DNA of 35,522 nt, taken from NCBI GenBank assembly GCA_020628165.1, contig JAHDFM010000009.1:1-35522 (forward strand), given 5' to 3'. The DNA comes from Bdellovibrionales bacterium (lineage in GTDB: Bacteria; Bdellovibrionota; Bdellovibrionia; Bdellovibrionales; UBA1609). The position numbers and the translations under genes were made by a program. Under the pieces are notes generated by a model, which was not told the DNA's origin, did not search any database, and worked only from the letters and a program-made list of their open reading frames with translations. This document shows, one piece after another, positions 6,953 through 15,692 of the stretch; within the stretch, counting starts at the first letter, position 1; each line of letters starts with the position of its first letter.

Positions 6953-8644
6953 TTATAAATCCCTTCGAATGAATTGCGGACTGTTAGCGATATCTAAGAT
7001 TAAGTTTTTAAATGTTTTGTTGTTGTTGAAAGTGCTCAGGTCTCTGTTGTAAGAAAGAACATGCTCATTGATTATGAATTTTCCGAAAGCATATGAGAGA
7101 ACTCTTTTCGTTAAACATAAGTTAATATCTTGATGGCCAGCCATAATGCGACCAAGCTCTGGCATGCTGTTAAAACCGACGCCATCAATTTGCCCTGGCT
7201 CAATGGTCGAACACTCTGGACGTGACTTTTCTTTGGTGCGGTACTGCCCAAGCATGTTGAAGCGCTCAAGACTCAAGCCGAGAGGCTCCATAAAAGAGTG
7301 ACATTCAAAACAGCTGCCCTTTGGGTGCAAGGTAGTTAGTTTTCGAGCCTCAATCTTACATTGATCTGTGAGCTTAGCTGCCGGGTCGTCATCAACATCG
7401 ACATCTGAGGGTGGAGGTAAGTGTTTGCACAGTAAGTCCTCTACGATTTGTAAACCACGTTTGATCGGGCTAGTTAGTTCTGGATCTCCTGTGTACTGGT
7501 AAGATAAAAATGATCCGTGACTTAAGATTCCAGAGCGCTGCCCTTGATAGTTGACCCAGTTAAAGTCATCGCCACTGGCACTCAAACCATAATGACTGGC
7601 AAGCTCCTTATTTAAATAAGAGCCAGAGCTAGTGAACAATTGAGTCCATGGTTTGTCGTTTTTGTAAATGATATCTTCAAGAAGGTTTTCAGTTTCTTTG
7701 GTGAACAGTGAAGCTAAACCGCGATCAATATTCATTTTGTTGATGCGAAAAAGTTCTTTGTTAATATTAAAGATATTGTTTTTTCCTCGGGCACTGTTGA
7801 AAAGTCTTAAAGCTTGGGTTTTGCGAACAGTTTGATCTGAGAGTTGATTATTACTGGCAAGGTCTAACAGCTCAGCATCAGGAGTGGAGCCAGTGATGAA
7901 GTACGACAAGCGACTTGCAATTTCATAATCGTTGAGAGTGTATGAGTTGCCACTTTTTGAACCTACCTCTTGCCTTAAAACAAATGAAGGGCTCTGAATG
8001 AGAGCCGATATAAATAATCTCACCCCTTTATAGCCCTCAGATTTAAAAGAGTTTAAAAAGGCAATGTATTTGTTTTTTAAGTTGCTATCGATAGGTTTGC
8101 GAAAGATCTTAAGTGGCAGTTCGTTGGTGATACTAATGATGCAAGCATCAGTCAGGTTGTTATTAAGACAAGGCACTGTTTGCAAAAGTTTAGTGTTGGT
8201 GAGCTTGCCATCGACAAGGCTAGCAACTTGCTTCAGGCCATCAACGTGGACCCGAGAAACGTTAATATCTTCATCTTGATAGTTGGTGAACATGTTTTCT
8301 GAAAAACTAGGAAGCAAGTTGTTGCTATAAACTTCACTGAGACCAATATTAAAAATATCCTCTAGAGAATATTGAACCTCTTTAGCCGTGAGCATTCGGA
8401 ATGGAACACTTTTATTGCCGCCAAGTTTTTGACTGCCTTTAAAACTTGTACCTTGAGTTGGTGGTTCAACATTGCCTCCCGAGATAGGTGAGGTAGAACT
8501 GCCTCCAGCACTAAAGTTGTCGGTATCAAGCGATTCGAAGTCATTGTTGCTGACAAATCCGCCTTGAATACTGCAGTTGTTGTATAAAAATAGTATTAAA
8601 AAACAGGAAGTAAAAACTAGGACATTGCGCTTAAATTTTTTCAT
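6953..8644 (-). CDS. DUF1592/DUF1588/DUF1585 lipoprotein with c-type haem motif
   Basis: This 563-residue lipoprotein (lipobox LYNNC, Cys24) belongs to the planctomycete-type cytochrome family. Blocks in order are: FRMLTAKEVQYSLEDIF (the DUF1587-like start); YEIASRLSYFITGSTPD (DUF1592); LSHGSFLSYQYTGDPELTSP and LLCKHLPPPSDV, with the haem site CFECH at residues 445-449 and PLGLSLERFNMLG (DUF1588); and a C-terminal DUF1585 region with the LCLTKRVLSYAFGKF block. A Ser/Gly-rich linker follows the lipidated Cys. The haem motif implies maturation outside the cytoplasm. It forms a pair with the DUF1552 gene downstream. The family's activity is unknown, and an electron-transfer or oxidative role is the obvious guess. 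Confidence 0.88.
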   Translation of the reverse strand: MKKFKRNVLVFTSCFLILFLYNNCSIQGGFVSNNDFESLDTDNFSAGGSSTSPISGGNVEPPTQGTSFKGSQKLGGNKSVPFRMLTAKEVQYSLEDIFNIGLSEVYSNNLLPSFSENMFTNYQDEDINVSRVHVDGLKQVASLVDGKLTNTKLLQTVPCLNNNLTDACIISITNELPLKIFRKPIDSNLKNKYIAFLNSFKSEGYKGVRLFISALIQSPSFVLRQEVGSKSGNSYTLNDYEIASRLSYFITGSTPDAELLDLASNNQLSDQTVRKTQALRLFNSARGKNNIFNINKELFRINKMNIDRGLASLFTKETENLLEDIIYKNDKPWTQLFTSSGSYLNKELASHYGLSASGDDFNWVNYQGQRSGILSHGSFLSYQYTGDPELTSPIKRGLQIVEDLLCKHLPPPSDVDVDDDPAAKLTDQCKIEARKLTTLHPKGSCFECHSFMEPLGLSLERFNMLGQYRTKEKSRPECSTIEPGQIDGVGFNSMPELGRIMAGHQDINLCLTKRVLSYAFGKFIINEHVLSYNRDLSTFNNNKTFKNLILDIANSPQFIRRDL

Positions 8645-8725
8645 AACTTAATTCTAGCAACTATTCGGTTTTATTGAAAAAAATCTATATTTTTAGTTTC
8701 ATTTCGTCATCATATGAGACACATT

Positions 8726-8746
8726 CCTGTCTAAGCATTGGACAGG
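8726..8746. other. small hairpin upstream of the DUF1592 gene
   Basis: CCTGTC (8726-8731) pairs with GACAGG (8741-8746) around a nine-base loop. It lies in the 210 bases between the cytochrome gene's 3' end and the lipoprotein gene's start, all on the minus strand. It has no T-run. It may be part of a leader or a weak stop. Confidence 0.3.
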
Positions 8747-8854
8747 CTGGTCATTTTGAAAATGATTTCGACAATTTTTGATGACTAACTTATAGACTAT
8801 GAAACAGTTAGGTGTGATGTGCATTTTTGGTGGTCATTGGGTATATAAAGTCAG

Positions 8855-10519
8855 TTAAAGAGTTTGCAAAAAGTAGATTAAGTTGATTTTTTCACTCTGG
8901 CTCAGGATCTCATTGCCGTCTTCATCGAGAAGTATTTTGTTGTCGTGCCCTTTGTTGTTCAACCCAGGCTTTGTACTATCAAAATAGAGTTCAGACTTTT
9001 TATTTAATTTTACTTGAGGGTAACCATTGCAGCTAAGGTCAAAGTCAGTGTCAATATTCTCTGGCAGTGTGGCCATGTATTGTTTAGGCCTTTGGTTGCC
9101 TGGGCTTAAAAGGTCACACAATGATGGGATAGAGTTATTGTGAAAGTACGGGTACCTTGCCCAAACACCAACGAGTGGTGGTGGAACGTAGCCTTTTTGT
9201 GGTTTGATAACAATGTTATTTTTTTTAGAAAATTGTAAGTCATTGAGGGGTAATAAGTGTTGCATGGCTTGGTATCTATTGCTGCTTGTGCCCACGTCAT
9301 TTGATTTCGTGTTTTCTGAATAAATGATGTTTGTGGTTTGAATAAGGTCGTACAATGGTAGGTCAGGATTTGTATCCCAGGCCTTCTCATAGGTGCCGTG
9401 ACACTTTGAGCACATTTGCGCGTAAATCTTTTGCCCTTCTTGCAAACGGTCAAGCTCAGCAAAATAGTTGATGTCGACAAAGTCAGCCATCTTTGGTGCT
9501 TCTGAAGCAAAAACAGCTGTGGTTAGGTGATCAATGATTGCTTTATATTTATCAGTCCAAGATTCAAGCTCCTCAAGGTCTGCGCCTCGGCCCACCTCAT
9601 TCCATAAGATGTTTGTTAAAATAGGGTTGCCAGAGACGACCGATCCATCTGCTAACCATTTGTTTTTGTATTTTACATTCCACCAAACCATGGGCTTTGA
9701 GTCTGCAATGAATGTGTGGAGAGGGTGGCTCTTTGTGCTGTATGGTGAGTCTGGAAAACTTGCAATGGCGTCTTTGTTTCTTTTTGCAAGTGATAGAGAA
9801 ACTTGCGCTAACGATGTGTCTAGCCCCAATTGAACGGGTATTTTTGCTCCGATGTAATCAAGTTGTAATTTAGCTTTTTTAAGCATCGCAAATTCATCGT
9901 CTTTGAAATCAGCAATGAGTTTAAATGTGTTCACCGAATATTTTTTAAAAACATCTTTCACTTGTACAAAAAAATCGTTGGGGCGAGGAAATCGTGTTGA
10001 TAATCCAATGACAGCTTTGCCAAATAGATTGCTTGTGTGGCATTGGGCACAGCTAATGGTGAAGGCGCGCGCATTGTTGATTTCTTTCAGGGTGAACCCC
10101 ATTTTTTGAATGTCACTATTAAATGGTATGTTGCCAGGAATGTAGTAGGGGAGTGGGTCTAATTCTGTTGAGTACTTAGGAAAGTCTGTGAGACCTAAAC
10201 GATCTTGCAGCTCAAATAAACTATCACTTTTGGTTAAGTTCTTAATATATTTTTTAGCAACAACTCGAATAGGGTTAAAAGTTTTTTTACTGTAAATATC
10301 GAAAAAGGGTTGGTAAGGAAAATGTATACCAGTGTCAACTGGATAGAGTAAACTGTAACCAATGCCAAAATCTAGAGACTTTTTAAAGTTGTCTTCACTG
10401 AGGGCGAGTGGGTTGTTGAGCTGATGTTCGATCAATAGTTCATCTTCGACCCAAGTGCGTGGTTGCGCGTAAGTCAACGAAGTAATTAAAAATATGACTA
10501 TTAAAATGGATCCCCTCAT
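8855..10519 (-). CDS. secreted di-haem c-type cytochrome, RoxA/CCP-like
   Basis: This 554-residue protein has a cleavable signal peptide (residues 1-18, ending TYA). It has two haem c sites: CAQCH at 157-161 and CSKCH at 370-374. A GVWARYPYFHNNSIPSLCDLL block lies near residue 460; its pattern (Y-hydrophobic-HN-S-P-L-DLL) is typical of di-haem peroxidase-like and rubber-oxygenase (RoxA/RoxB) proteins. The haem spacing of 213 residues is close to that remembered for RoxA, but the protein is shorter. It could be an oxygenase, a peroxidase or an electron carrier, and the substrate cannot be read from sequence. It sits 210 bases upstream of the DUF1592/DUF1552 pair in the same direction, which suggests a shared role. 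Confidence 0.8.
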   Translation of the reverse strand: MRGSILIVIFLITSLTYAQPRTWVEDELLIEHQLNNPLALSEDNFKKSLDFGIGYSLLYPVDTGIHFPYQPFFDIYSKKTFNPIRVVAKKYIKNLTKSDSLFELQDRLGLTDFPKYSTELDPLPYYIPGNIPFNSDIQKMGFTLKEINNARAFTISCAQCHTSNLFGKAVIGLSTRFPRPNDFFVQVKDVFKKYSVNTFKLIADFKDDEFAMLKKAKLQLDYIGAKIPVQLGLDTSLAQVSLSLAKRNKDAIASFPDSPYSTKSHPLHTFIADSKPMVWWNVKYKNKWLADGSVVSGNPILTNILWNEVGRGADLEELESWTDKYKAIIDHLTTAVFASEAPKMADFVDINYFAELDRLQEGQKIYAQMCSKCHGTYEKAWDTNPDLPLYDLIQTTNIIYSENTKSNDVGTSSNRYQAMQHLLPLNDLQFSKKNNIVIKPQKGYVPPPLVGVWARYPYFHNNSIPSLCDLLSPGNQRPKQYMATLPENIDTDFDLSCNGYPQVKLNKKSELYFDSTKPGLNNKGHDNKILLDEDGNEILSQSEKINLIYFLQTL

Positions 10520-10734
10520 AGAAATGCATTTTAGTTACAAAATTAAAAAATAAACAAATGAAAGTTTGGACTGTTATTTTTATAATTCACCACAGTAAAA
10601 AAAATTTACTAACAATTTAAACATTTTTAAGTATTTAGGAAAGAGTTCTAACTTATTCGATCTATATATTATTAGTGATGTTTTTGCTTACTTTTTATTC
10701 CACATATTTATTTATGCGAATATAATTAGCATTA

Positions 10735-12597
10735 TTAGCGTGTTTGATACTCTGACCATTCTATCACACCAGCCGGTTCACGGGTAAAGTGCATCAAGGA
10801 GTCATCATTTTTTAAACTCACATTGGCGTTGAGCCAACGGGTGAGTATCTGTGCTTCTACATCTGTGGTTGGTGGCGTGATTTCAAACGGTAAATCCTTC
10901 ATGTTGAGTTCGATCACTGAGCGTTTAAAATCCTCGTCTCGTGCGTAAAATGGATCTTGGTAAGGTTCGCCAGTAAAGATTTTAAACTCGATAACTAGAC
11001 GATCTGAATTTGCAAATGTAAGTAGTCTAATATTTGAATACTTTTCGCCATAGCGCAAAGGTGGAAAGGTGAAGTTAATGCCTTCTTGTTTTTTTGTATA
11101 AGAAAGGCTTGGACTGTGCTTGATAAAAAAACTGTTTAAAATTTTACTTATGGTGTGCCAACCGTAAGACTCCTGCACAGCGCAGTGCGATCCTTTGCGT
11201 ACATTAAGGATTTGTAAATTGTCATTTTGACTGGCGTCGATCAATTGTGAATTGCGTTTATAACGAACTACGGGGTCGTTGTTAGATGCAAAAATAAATG
11301 TTGGAGTTTCTACAAGGTGGGCAAAATTGTTGTAGTCGTTGTAATAATAATAGTCATCAGTGCTTTCGACCTTTACACCTGTGAATGGGGCTAAAAAATC
11401 TTTTTCATCAAGAGTGTTGATGTAATCCACATTTATACCAGCGAGTTTTCCTGCCAAGTGTTTTCTTTTTGTTCTTTTACTGAGATCAATGTGGTTTTTT
11501 AGGTATGGGATATTATTGTAATTGTCTTTAATAAGGTTCATCACATTGTGGCTCACGACATAGCCAATAAGGCCCCGGGCTGTGACATCTTTAACACTGT
11601 TTCTGACGTTAGTGACCGGACAAAAACCAATCACACTGTTAATGATTTTTTCGTCGAGATGATCATTGTAGATTCCAGAAAAAAGCGCTCCACTTCCTCC
11701 TAAACTGATTCCTAAAACGTGAATATCGGAAATGTAATTTTTAAAATATGAGTTTTTCTTGGCCCATTTCGCCACTTTGATGATCTCTTGTCCTTCAATA
11801 AAGCCACCTATATTGACTCGCTTGTTTTGCTGAATGTTGCGTGAGCCAGTATGATTGGCAATGAGCATAATATGAAAAGGGCCTGAGTCGTATAGATTGG
11901 CTGTGATCGTGTTATTAATGGTTGAGCTTTTGCCATTGCAAAAAACGCCGCACTTAACGATAACAAGGGGTCTTACTTTGCTGGGTTTAAGCGCGAGAAA
12001 GCCCTCTAAGCTTTCGCCGTTATCAAATTTTACTTTGAAGGGGTGAGTGTTTTTATTGCTCAAAACTTTGTACTTTCTAAGACTCACTTTTGCTAAGTCG
12101 GCGTACTTGTTGCGAAAGGAGTTCACAAGTCTGCGATCACAGCTTTTGAAATATGTTTTAAGAAGTTGATCAAATTCGTTAAGGTCTTGTGAGGCAAGTA
12201 ACTTTTCTTCTAAGTAGTACGGGTGACAGCGTTCACGAATGACATGTTTAAATTGGTTGGTGATGAAGCGGCTTCCGTATTTCTTTTTGATCTGTTTGCT
12301 TGAGATAGTGCGTTTTTGAATGGTGAGTGGTTGTTTGTAATTAAAAAATTGAAAGTCGCTTGAAAAAGCATTTTGATCATTGTTTTCTGGGTTTTGCGGA
12401 AAAGGAGTCTCGCTCAAGCTTTCGTTTTTATTGTACGATCGGTCCACCTGGCCTTGTTTGTTCAAGACTATGCCTACGATGTCGCCTTCAGAGCTGGTAA
12501 AGCTGCCTGACTTATCTAGCCATTCTACAGTTTTTACTTCTGAAAATACGTTGTAAGAAAAAAATAAAACAAACATTATCAAAATTTTTACTATCAT
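10735..12597 (-). CDS. secreted alpha/beta hydrolase (esterase/peptidase-like)
   Basis: This 620-residue protein has an N-terminal signal peptide (about residues 1-19, FFSYNVFSE). The alpha/beta-hydrolase core runs from about residue 185 to 500. The oxyanion strand is PLVIVKCGVFCNG, the nucleophile elbow is GISLGG with Ser298, an acid lies in FASNNDPVVRYK and the His in KGSHCAVQ. An N-terminal region of about 180 residues and a C-terminal region of about 110 residues are not recognised. The substrate is unknown. It lies 215 bases upstream of the di-haem cytochrome on the same strand, so it may belong to the same exported module or simply be a neighbour. Confidence 0.8.
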   Translation of the reverse strand: MIVKILIMFVLFFSYNVFSEVKTVEWLDKSGSFTSSEGDIVGIVLNKQGQVDRSYNKNESLSETPFPQNPENNDQNAFSSDFQFFNYKQPLTIQKRTISSKQIKKKYGSRFITNQFKHVIRERCHPYYLEEKLLASQDLNEFDQLLKTYFKSCDRRLVNSFRNKYADLAKVSLRKYKVLSNKNTHPFKVKFDNGESLEGFLALKPSKVRPLVIVKCGVFCNGKSSTINNTITANLYDSGPFHIMLIANHTGSRNIQQNKRVNIGGFIEGQEIIKVAKWAKKNSYFKNYISDIHVLGISLGGSGALFSGIYNDHLDEKIINSVIGFCPVTNVRNSVKDVTARGLIGYVVSHNVMNLIKDNYNNIPYLKNHIDLSKRTKRKHLAGKLAGINVDYINTLDEKDFLAPFTGVKVESTDDYYYYNDYNNFAHLVETPTFIFASNNDPVVRYKRNSQLIDASQNDNLQILNVRKGSHCAVQESYGWHTISKILNSFFIKHSPSLSYTKKQEGINFTFPPLRYGEKYSNIRLLTFANSDRLVIEFKIFTGEPYQDPFYARDEDFKRSVIELNMKDLPFEITPPTTDVEAQILTRWLNANVSLKNDDSLMHFTREPAGVIEWSEYQTR

Positions 12598-13205
12598 TTT
12601 TATTTACCAGCCCTTTGTTTTAAACCCTTCGGAGGGGCCAGTTGCCGGATTTAGAAAAAGGTCGGTAATTAATACTTATGTCCTGACAAAAAGCTTACCT
12701 ATGGCTTGATCTGAGACTGACCAGAGGTCATTAAAGCTGGGCCTGATGCTGGTTATGGGTGCAACTTTCCATTATTAAACTGGTTGTGTGAGCTGTCAGA
12801 ATTAAGATGATGGCAATGTGTATTTACATAGTTTTAAAGCATCTTTAGTCAGTTTCTGATTTGGCAGTACATGCCTTGAAAGATTTTCCAAAGATCAGGT
12901 TATTAGGCTTTGCAGTAATTAAGGTTAACAAGTTTGATGGAAAAACACTCTGCCTAGGGTCACTTGTGAGTTAGGTTTTTCATTAAGTCATTATAATAAT
13001 TGATTATTTTTTGATTTTCTTCGCAGTCATAACAACTCTGGGATTGTATTTGCTTTGGTAACTTTGGGAGTTTTATTTTGGTTGAAACTCAATAAGATCA
13101 ATAAAATCAGTGATTTATTGTTATAAACACAAGCAAATAAGTATTAATTTTTATTAGACAGGTGGTGTGATCGGTGCTAAGTTACCAATCTTTAAATAAG
13201 GAATA
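12598..13205. other. gene-free stretch of about 610 bases
   Basis: No convincing reading frame is present. The visible items are small: a CCCT/AGGG hairpin near 12630-12641, a perfect 13-base palindrome TGACC-AGA-GGTCA at 12718-12730, an AATAAT-TG-ATTATT palindrome at 12995-13008, and a hairpin just before rpmE2. A 40-codon open stretch at 13004-13126 reads like a membrane segment but lacks a good start codon. Promoters of the divergent hydrolase and rpmE2 genes must lie here, but none is clear by eye. Confidence 0.4.
13170..13191 (+). promoter_or_regulatory. possible rpmE2 leader hairpin
   Basis: GAT-C-GGT pairs with ACC-A-ATC around an eight-base loop, directly upstream of the AAGGA ribosome binding site (13198-13202) of rpmE2. 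L31 mRNAs carry autoregulatory leaders in several phyla, so this may be such a leader, but the stem is short and has one mismatch. Confidence 0.3.
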
Positions 13206-13208
13206 GTG

Positions 13209-13463
13209 ATGAAAAAAGATTTGCACCCAACAAACCATAAAGTAGTTTTCAAAGATGTCTCTTGTGACTTTGCCATTCTAACTTACTCGACTGTCAAAAG
13301 TGATGAGACCATTAAATGGGAAGACGGTAACGAGTATCCTTTAATTAAGTTTGATATTTCAAGTAATTCACACCCTTTCTACACAGGTCAGCAAAGAATG
13401 TTAGACACTGAGGGCCGTGCCGAGAAGTTCAGAAAACGTTACGGGATGAAAAAGAAATCTTAA
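13209..13463 (+). CDS. rpmE2: 50S ribosomal protein L31 type B (bL31, zinc-free)
   Basis: This 84-residue protein of the large-subunit central protuberance carries the L31B blocks [30 protein letters not shown] and a C-terminal [11 protein letters not shown]. Only one Cys is present and there is no CxxC pair, so it is the zinc-independent type. In many bacteria this type replaces the zinc-binding L31 under zinc starvation and is controlled by Zur; no Zur site was identified here. A GTG at 13206 is in frame, but the ATG at 13209 is better spaced from AAGGA (six bases). A terminator follows. Confidence 0.95.
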   Translation: MKKDLHPTNHKVVFKDVSCDFAILTYSTVKSDETIKWEDGNEYPLIKFDISSNSHPFYTGQQRMLDTEGRAEKFRKRYGMKKKS

Positions 13464-13494
13464 TCCAGCTTGGGTTATTGAGATTCTAAAATAG

Positions 13495-13524
13495 AGCACC
13501 TCTTATAAGGGTGCTTTTTTTTTT
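13495..13524 (+). terminator. intrinsic terminator of rpmE2
   Basis: AGCACC (13495-13500) pairs with GGTGCT (13510-13515) and is followed by ten T ending at 13524. The next gene's ATG begins at 13525, and the AAGGGTG of the 3' arm is the only Shine-Dalgarno-like sequence for that gene. Terminator and ribosome binding site therefore seem to overlap. Confidence 0.85.
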
Positions 13525-14163
13525 ATGATGCACAAATCTTTTTTAGGCAAAAAACATATCATTTGGGATTGGAACGGCACTCTGCTTGATGATGTCGATT
13601 TCACCTTATCAATTGGCAATCGCTTGTTACAAAAGAATAATAAGCCAACGGTCACTAAATACTTTTACCTAGAAAACTTCTGTTTCCCTGTGAGTGAGTA
13701 CTATCGCAAGCTCGGGTTTGATGTTGATAACTTAGATTTTTTCAAAGAGCTCTGTGAAGACTTCGTTAAAATGTACATGGAAGGGGTCACTTCCTGTCGT
13801 GTGAAAGAAGAGATGCTCGTTATCATTCATAATCTGGCAGATCAAGGCATAAAACAGTCGGTGCTTTCAGCCTCTGAACAGAATGTTCTCAACATCATGC
13901 TAAAACAACAAAAACTAAACGGTGTCTTTGAAAATGTATTTGGTCTTTCAGACAAAGCGGCCACATGCAAACGTGAGCGTGGAAAACAACTCATTGAACT
14001 TATAGACGTTGAAGATATTTCTGAGCTTCTCATAGTTGGTGACACCGTTCATGATTTAGAAGTTGGCCGGGACAATGGTGTTGAAGTCTTGCTGGTGGCT
14101 CACGGGCACAATTCTCTAGACCGCTTGCAAAACGCTCATGATCAAATTTTACAGTTTTATTAG
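13525..14163 (+). CDS. HAD-family phosphatase (phosphoglycolate phosphatase-like)
   Basis: This 212-residue haloacid-dehalogenase superfamily hydrolase has motif I DWNGTLLDD (Asp15 as nucleophile), motif II SASEQ, a Lys in the SDKAATCKRERGK block and motif IV GDTVHDLEVGRDNGV. The second Asp of the usual DxDxT motif is Asn (DWNGT), a variant seen in a subset of HAD proteins that may change or slow catalysis. The helical cap lies between motifs I and II (about residues 25-90), so it is subclass I, like Gph. The substrate is unknown. The start, ATG 13525 or 13528, abuts the U-tract of the rpmE2 terminator, leaving an unusual translation start. Confidence 0.88.
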   Translation: MMHKSFLGKKHIIWDWNGTLLDDVDFTLSIGNRLLQKNNKPTVTKYFYLENFCFPVSEYYRKLGFDVDNLDFFKELCEDFVKMYMEGVTSCRVKEEMLVIIHNLADQGIKQSVLSASEQNVLNIMLKQQKLNGVFENVFGLSDKAATCKRERGKQLIELIDVEDISELLIVGDTVHDLEVGRDNGVEVLLVAHGHNSLDRLQNAHDQILQFY

Positions 14164-14233
14164 ATACTATTTTGAAAACTTTTGACTTAACTGACAGTAA
14201 ATCAAAATTACATTTTTTAATGTCTAATAATTT

Positions 14234-14272
14234 GACCTTTAGAAGCTCACTTTTTTTAGGTTTCTAAAGGTC
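14234..14272. terminator. hairpin between convergent HAD and fadI genes
   Basis: GACCTTTAGAA (14234-14244) pairs perfectly with TTCTAAAGGTC (14262-14272) across a 17-base T-rich loop. It lies between the ends of two convergent genes, 12 bases from the fadI stop. Neither side has a long T-run, so it is a likely but not textbook bidirectional terminator. Confidence 0.6.
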
Positions 14273-14283
14273 ATTCTCTTTGA

Positions 14284-15561
14284 TTAGTTTTTTTCAACAA
14301 TAGCAGTGACGCCCATGCCTCCTGCTGTGCACACAGAAATTAGGCCACGCCCAGTGCCTTTTTCATTGATCATTTTTGCCAGGCTAGTCAGAATACGTGA
14401 GCCCGTAGCAGCAAATGGGTGGCCTAAAGCAAGGCTTCCTCCTTTAATGTTCATTTTACTTGCATCAATTTCGCCAAGCTTTGTCGAAAGACCCAGTTTG
14501 TTTTTGCAAAAGTCTTCAGAGTTCCAAGCCTTTAAGGTGCAAAGCACTTGCGCTGCAAAAGCTTCATGAATTTCGTAAAAGTCAAAGTCTTGCAGAGAGC
14601 ATTCTGCTTGCTTTAATAATTTGGCAACGGCATAGGCGGGTGCCATCAGAAGTCCTTCGTCATTGACAAAATCAACAGCTGTGGCTTGACCAAATGTAAG
14701 GTAGGCCATGATCGGTAAGTTGTTAGCTTTTGCATACTCTTCGCTTGCCAGGAAAGTGGCTGCGGCACCATCGGTTAAAGGTGTGCTGTTGCCAGCGGTG
14801 AGTGTGGCTTTGTCGGTTCGATCAAAAACTGTTCTTAGCGTGCTTAACTTTTCAAGTGTTGTGGTGGCTCTGACGTTGTTGTCTTTTTTAAGGCCGTTAA
14901 ATTCTGTGACAATGTCATCGTAAAAGCTATCGGTGTAAGCTTTCTCTGCATTTTGATGGCTAGTGAAGGCAAGCTCGTCTTGTGCTTGTCGTTCAATTTG
15001 CCACTGTTGTGCCATTTGTTCACAGCTTTGACCCATGGATAAGCCAGTCCTCGGTTCAACAACACCTGGAACAATGGGCTTTAAGTCTTTGAATTTTAGA
15101 TTCTTCCATATATGAAAACGCTCCATGCCGGTTTTTGCTTTAAAACTTGTGAGCATCTTTGTTCTAAAGTTTTCGCTAAACACAATTGGCAAGTCACTGT
15201 TGGTGTCACTGCCGCCAGCTATGCCACACTCGATTTGCCCAAGGGCAATTTTATTGGCCACAAGAATGGCAGCTTCTAGGCTTGTGCCACAGGCACGTTG
15301 AATATCAAAGGCAGGGGTTGCCGGATTGAGGCCTGAGCCTACAGTAGCTTCACGAGCCATGTTCCAGTCGGAAGAGTGCTTCATCACAGCACCCATGCAA
15401 ACTTCGCCGAGAGTCTTTCCTTGTAAGTTAAATTTTTGTACGAGTGATTTGAGCACATGCTCTTGCAGTGTTTGGTTGTGCACGGACATGTATTTACCCA
15501 TTGACCTTGCGAATGGAGTTCGTGTGCCGCCGATAATGGCTACTTTTCTAACAGAGTTCAT
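14284..15561 (-). CDS. fadI: acetyl-CoA C-acyltransferase (3-ketoacyl-CoA thiolase FadI)
   Basis: This 425-residue thiolase catalyses the last, CoA-dependent cleavage step of beta-oxidation. The nucleophilic Cys91 sits in QRACGTSLEA, the conserved His in YEIHEAFAA, the GHPFAATG block follows, and the second Cys is in SVCTAGGMG near the C-terminus. Length and the block MERFHIWKNLK fit FadI/trifunctional-beta thiolases better than acetoacetyl-CoA thiolases (about 390). No fadJ partner is adjacent and the gene is single. It belongs functionally with the fadE gene near 2-4 kb, but any common control is not visible. Confidence 0.93.
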   Translation of the reverse strand: MNSVRKVAIIGGTRTPFARSMGKYMSVHNQTLQEHVLKSLVQKFNLQGKTLGEVCMGAVMKHSSDWNMAREATVGSGLNPATPAFDIQRACGTSLEAAILVANKIALGQIECGIAGGSDTNSDLPIVFSENFRTKMLTSFKAKTGMERFHIWKNLKFKDLKPIVPGVVEPRTGLSMGQSCEQMAQQWQIERQAQDELAFTSHQNAEKAYTDSFYDDIVTEFNGLKKDNNVRATTTLEKLSTLRTVFDRTDKATLTAGNSTPLTDGAAATFLASEEYAKANNLPIMAYLTFGQATAVDFVNDEGLLMAPAYAVAKLLKQAECSLQDFDFYEIHEAFAAQVLCTLKAWNSEDFCKNKLGLSTKLGEIDASKMNIKGGSLALGHPFAATGSRILTSLAKMINEKGTGRGLISVCTAGGMGVTAIVEKN

Positions 15562-15692
15562 ATGTCACCTCACTTTATGTTGAAAATTATAGCTGTAAAT
15601 ACGTCGATTTAGAATACAAACTCTAGTTAATGCAATAAGTTAGTTTGATTAAACCGTAGATAGAAGTCTTGGGTTGTTGTTACAATTTTAAT

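Noticed and set aside
12630-12670. Possible riboswitch (GEMM-like) near the hairpin CCCT/AGGG
   Set aside because: The conserved GEMM core and receptor-loop bases could not be found, and the position is awkward for either neighbour.
12995-13008. AATAAT-TG-ATTATT palindrome as a Zur or Fur box for rpmE2
   Set aside because: Too A/T-rich and short, 200 bases from the start codon, and not a match to a known Zur consensus.
13004-13126. 40-codon open stretch reading like a membrane segment (IVFALVTLGVLFWLKL)
   Set aside because: No ATG or GTG and no ribosome binding site; the only start is an internal TTG. The hydrophobic reading may reflect T-rich DNA.
13842-14045. Several open frames on the opposite strand of long genes (for example inside the HAD, thiolase and FadE genes)
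   Set aside because: They lack ribosome binding sites and known motifs and lie entirely within better-supported genes.
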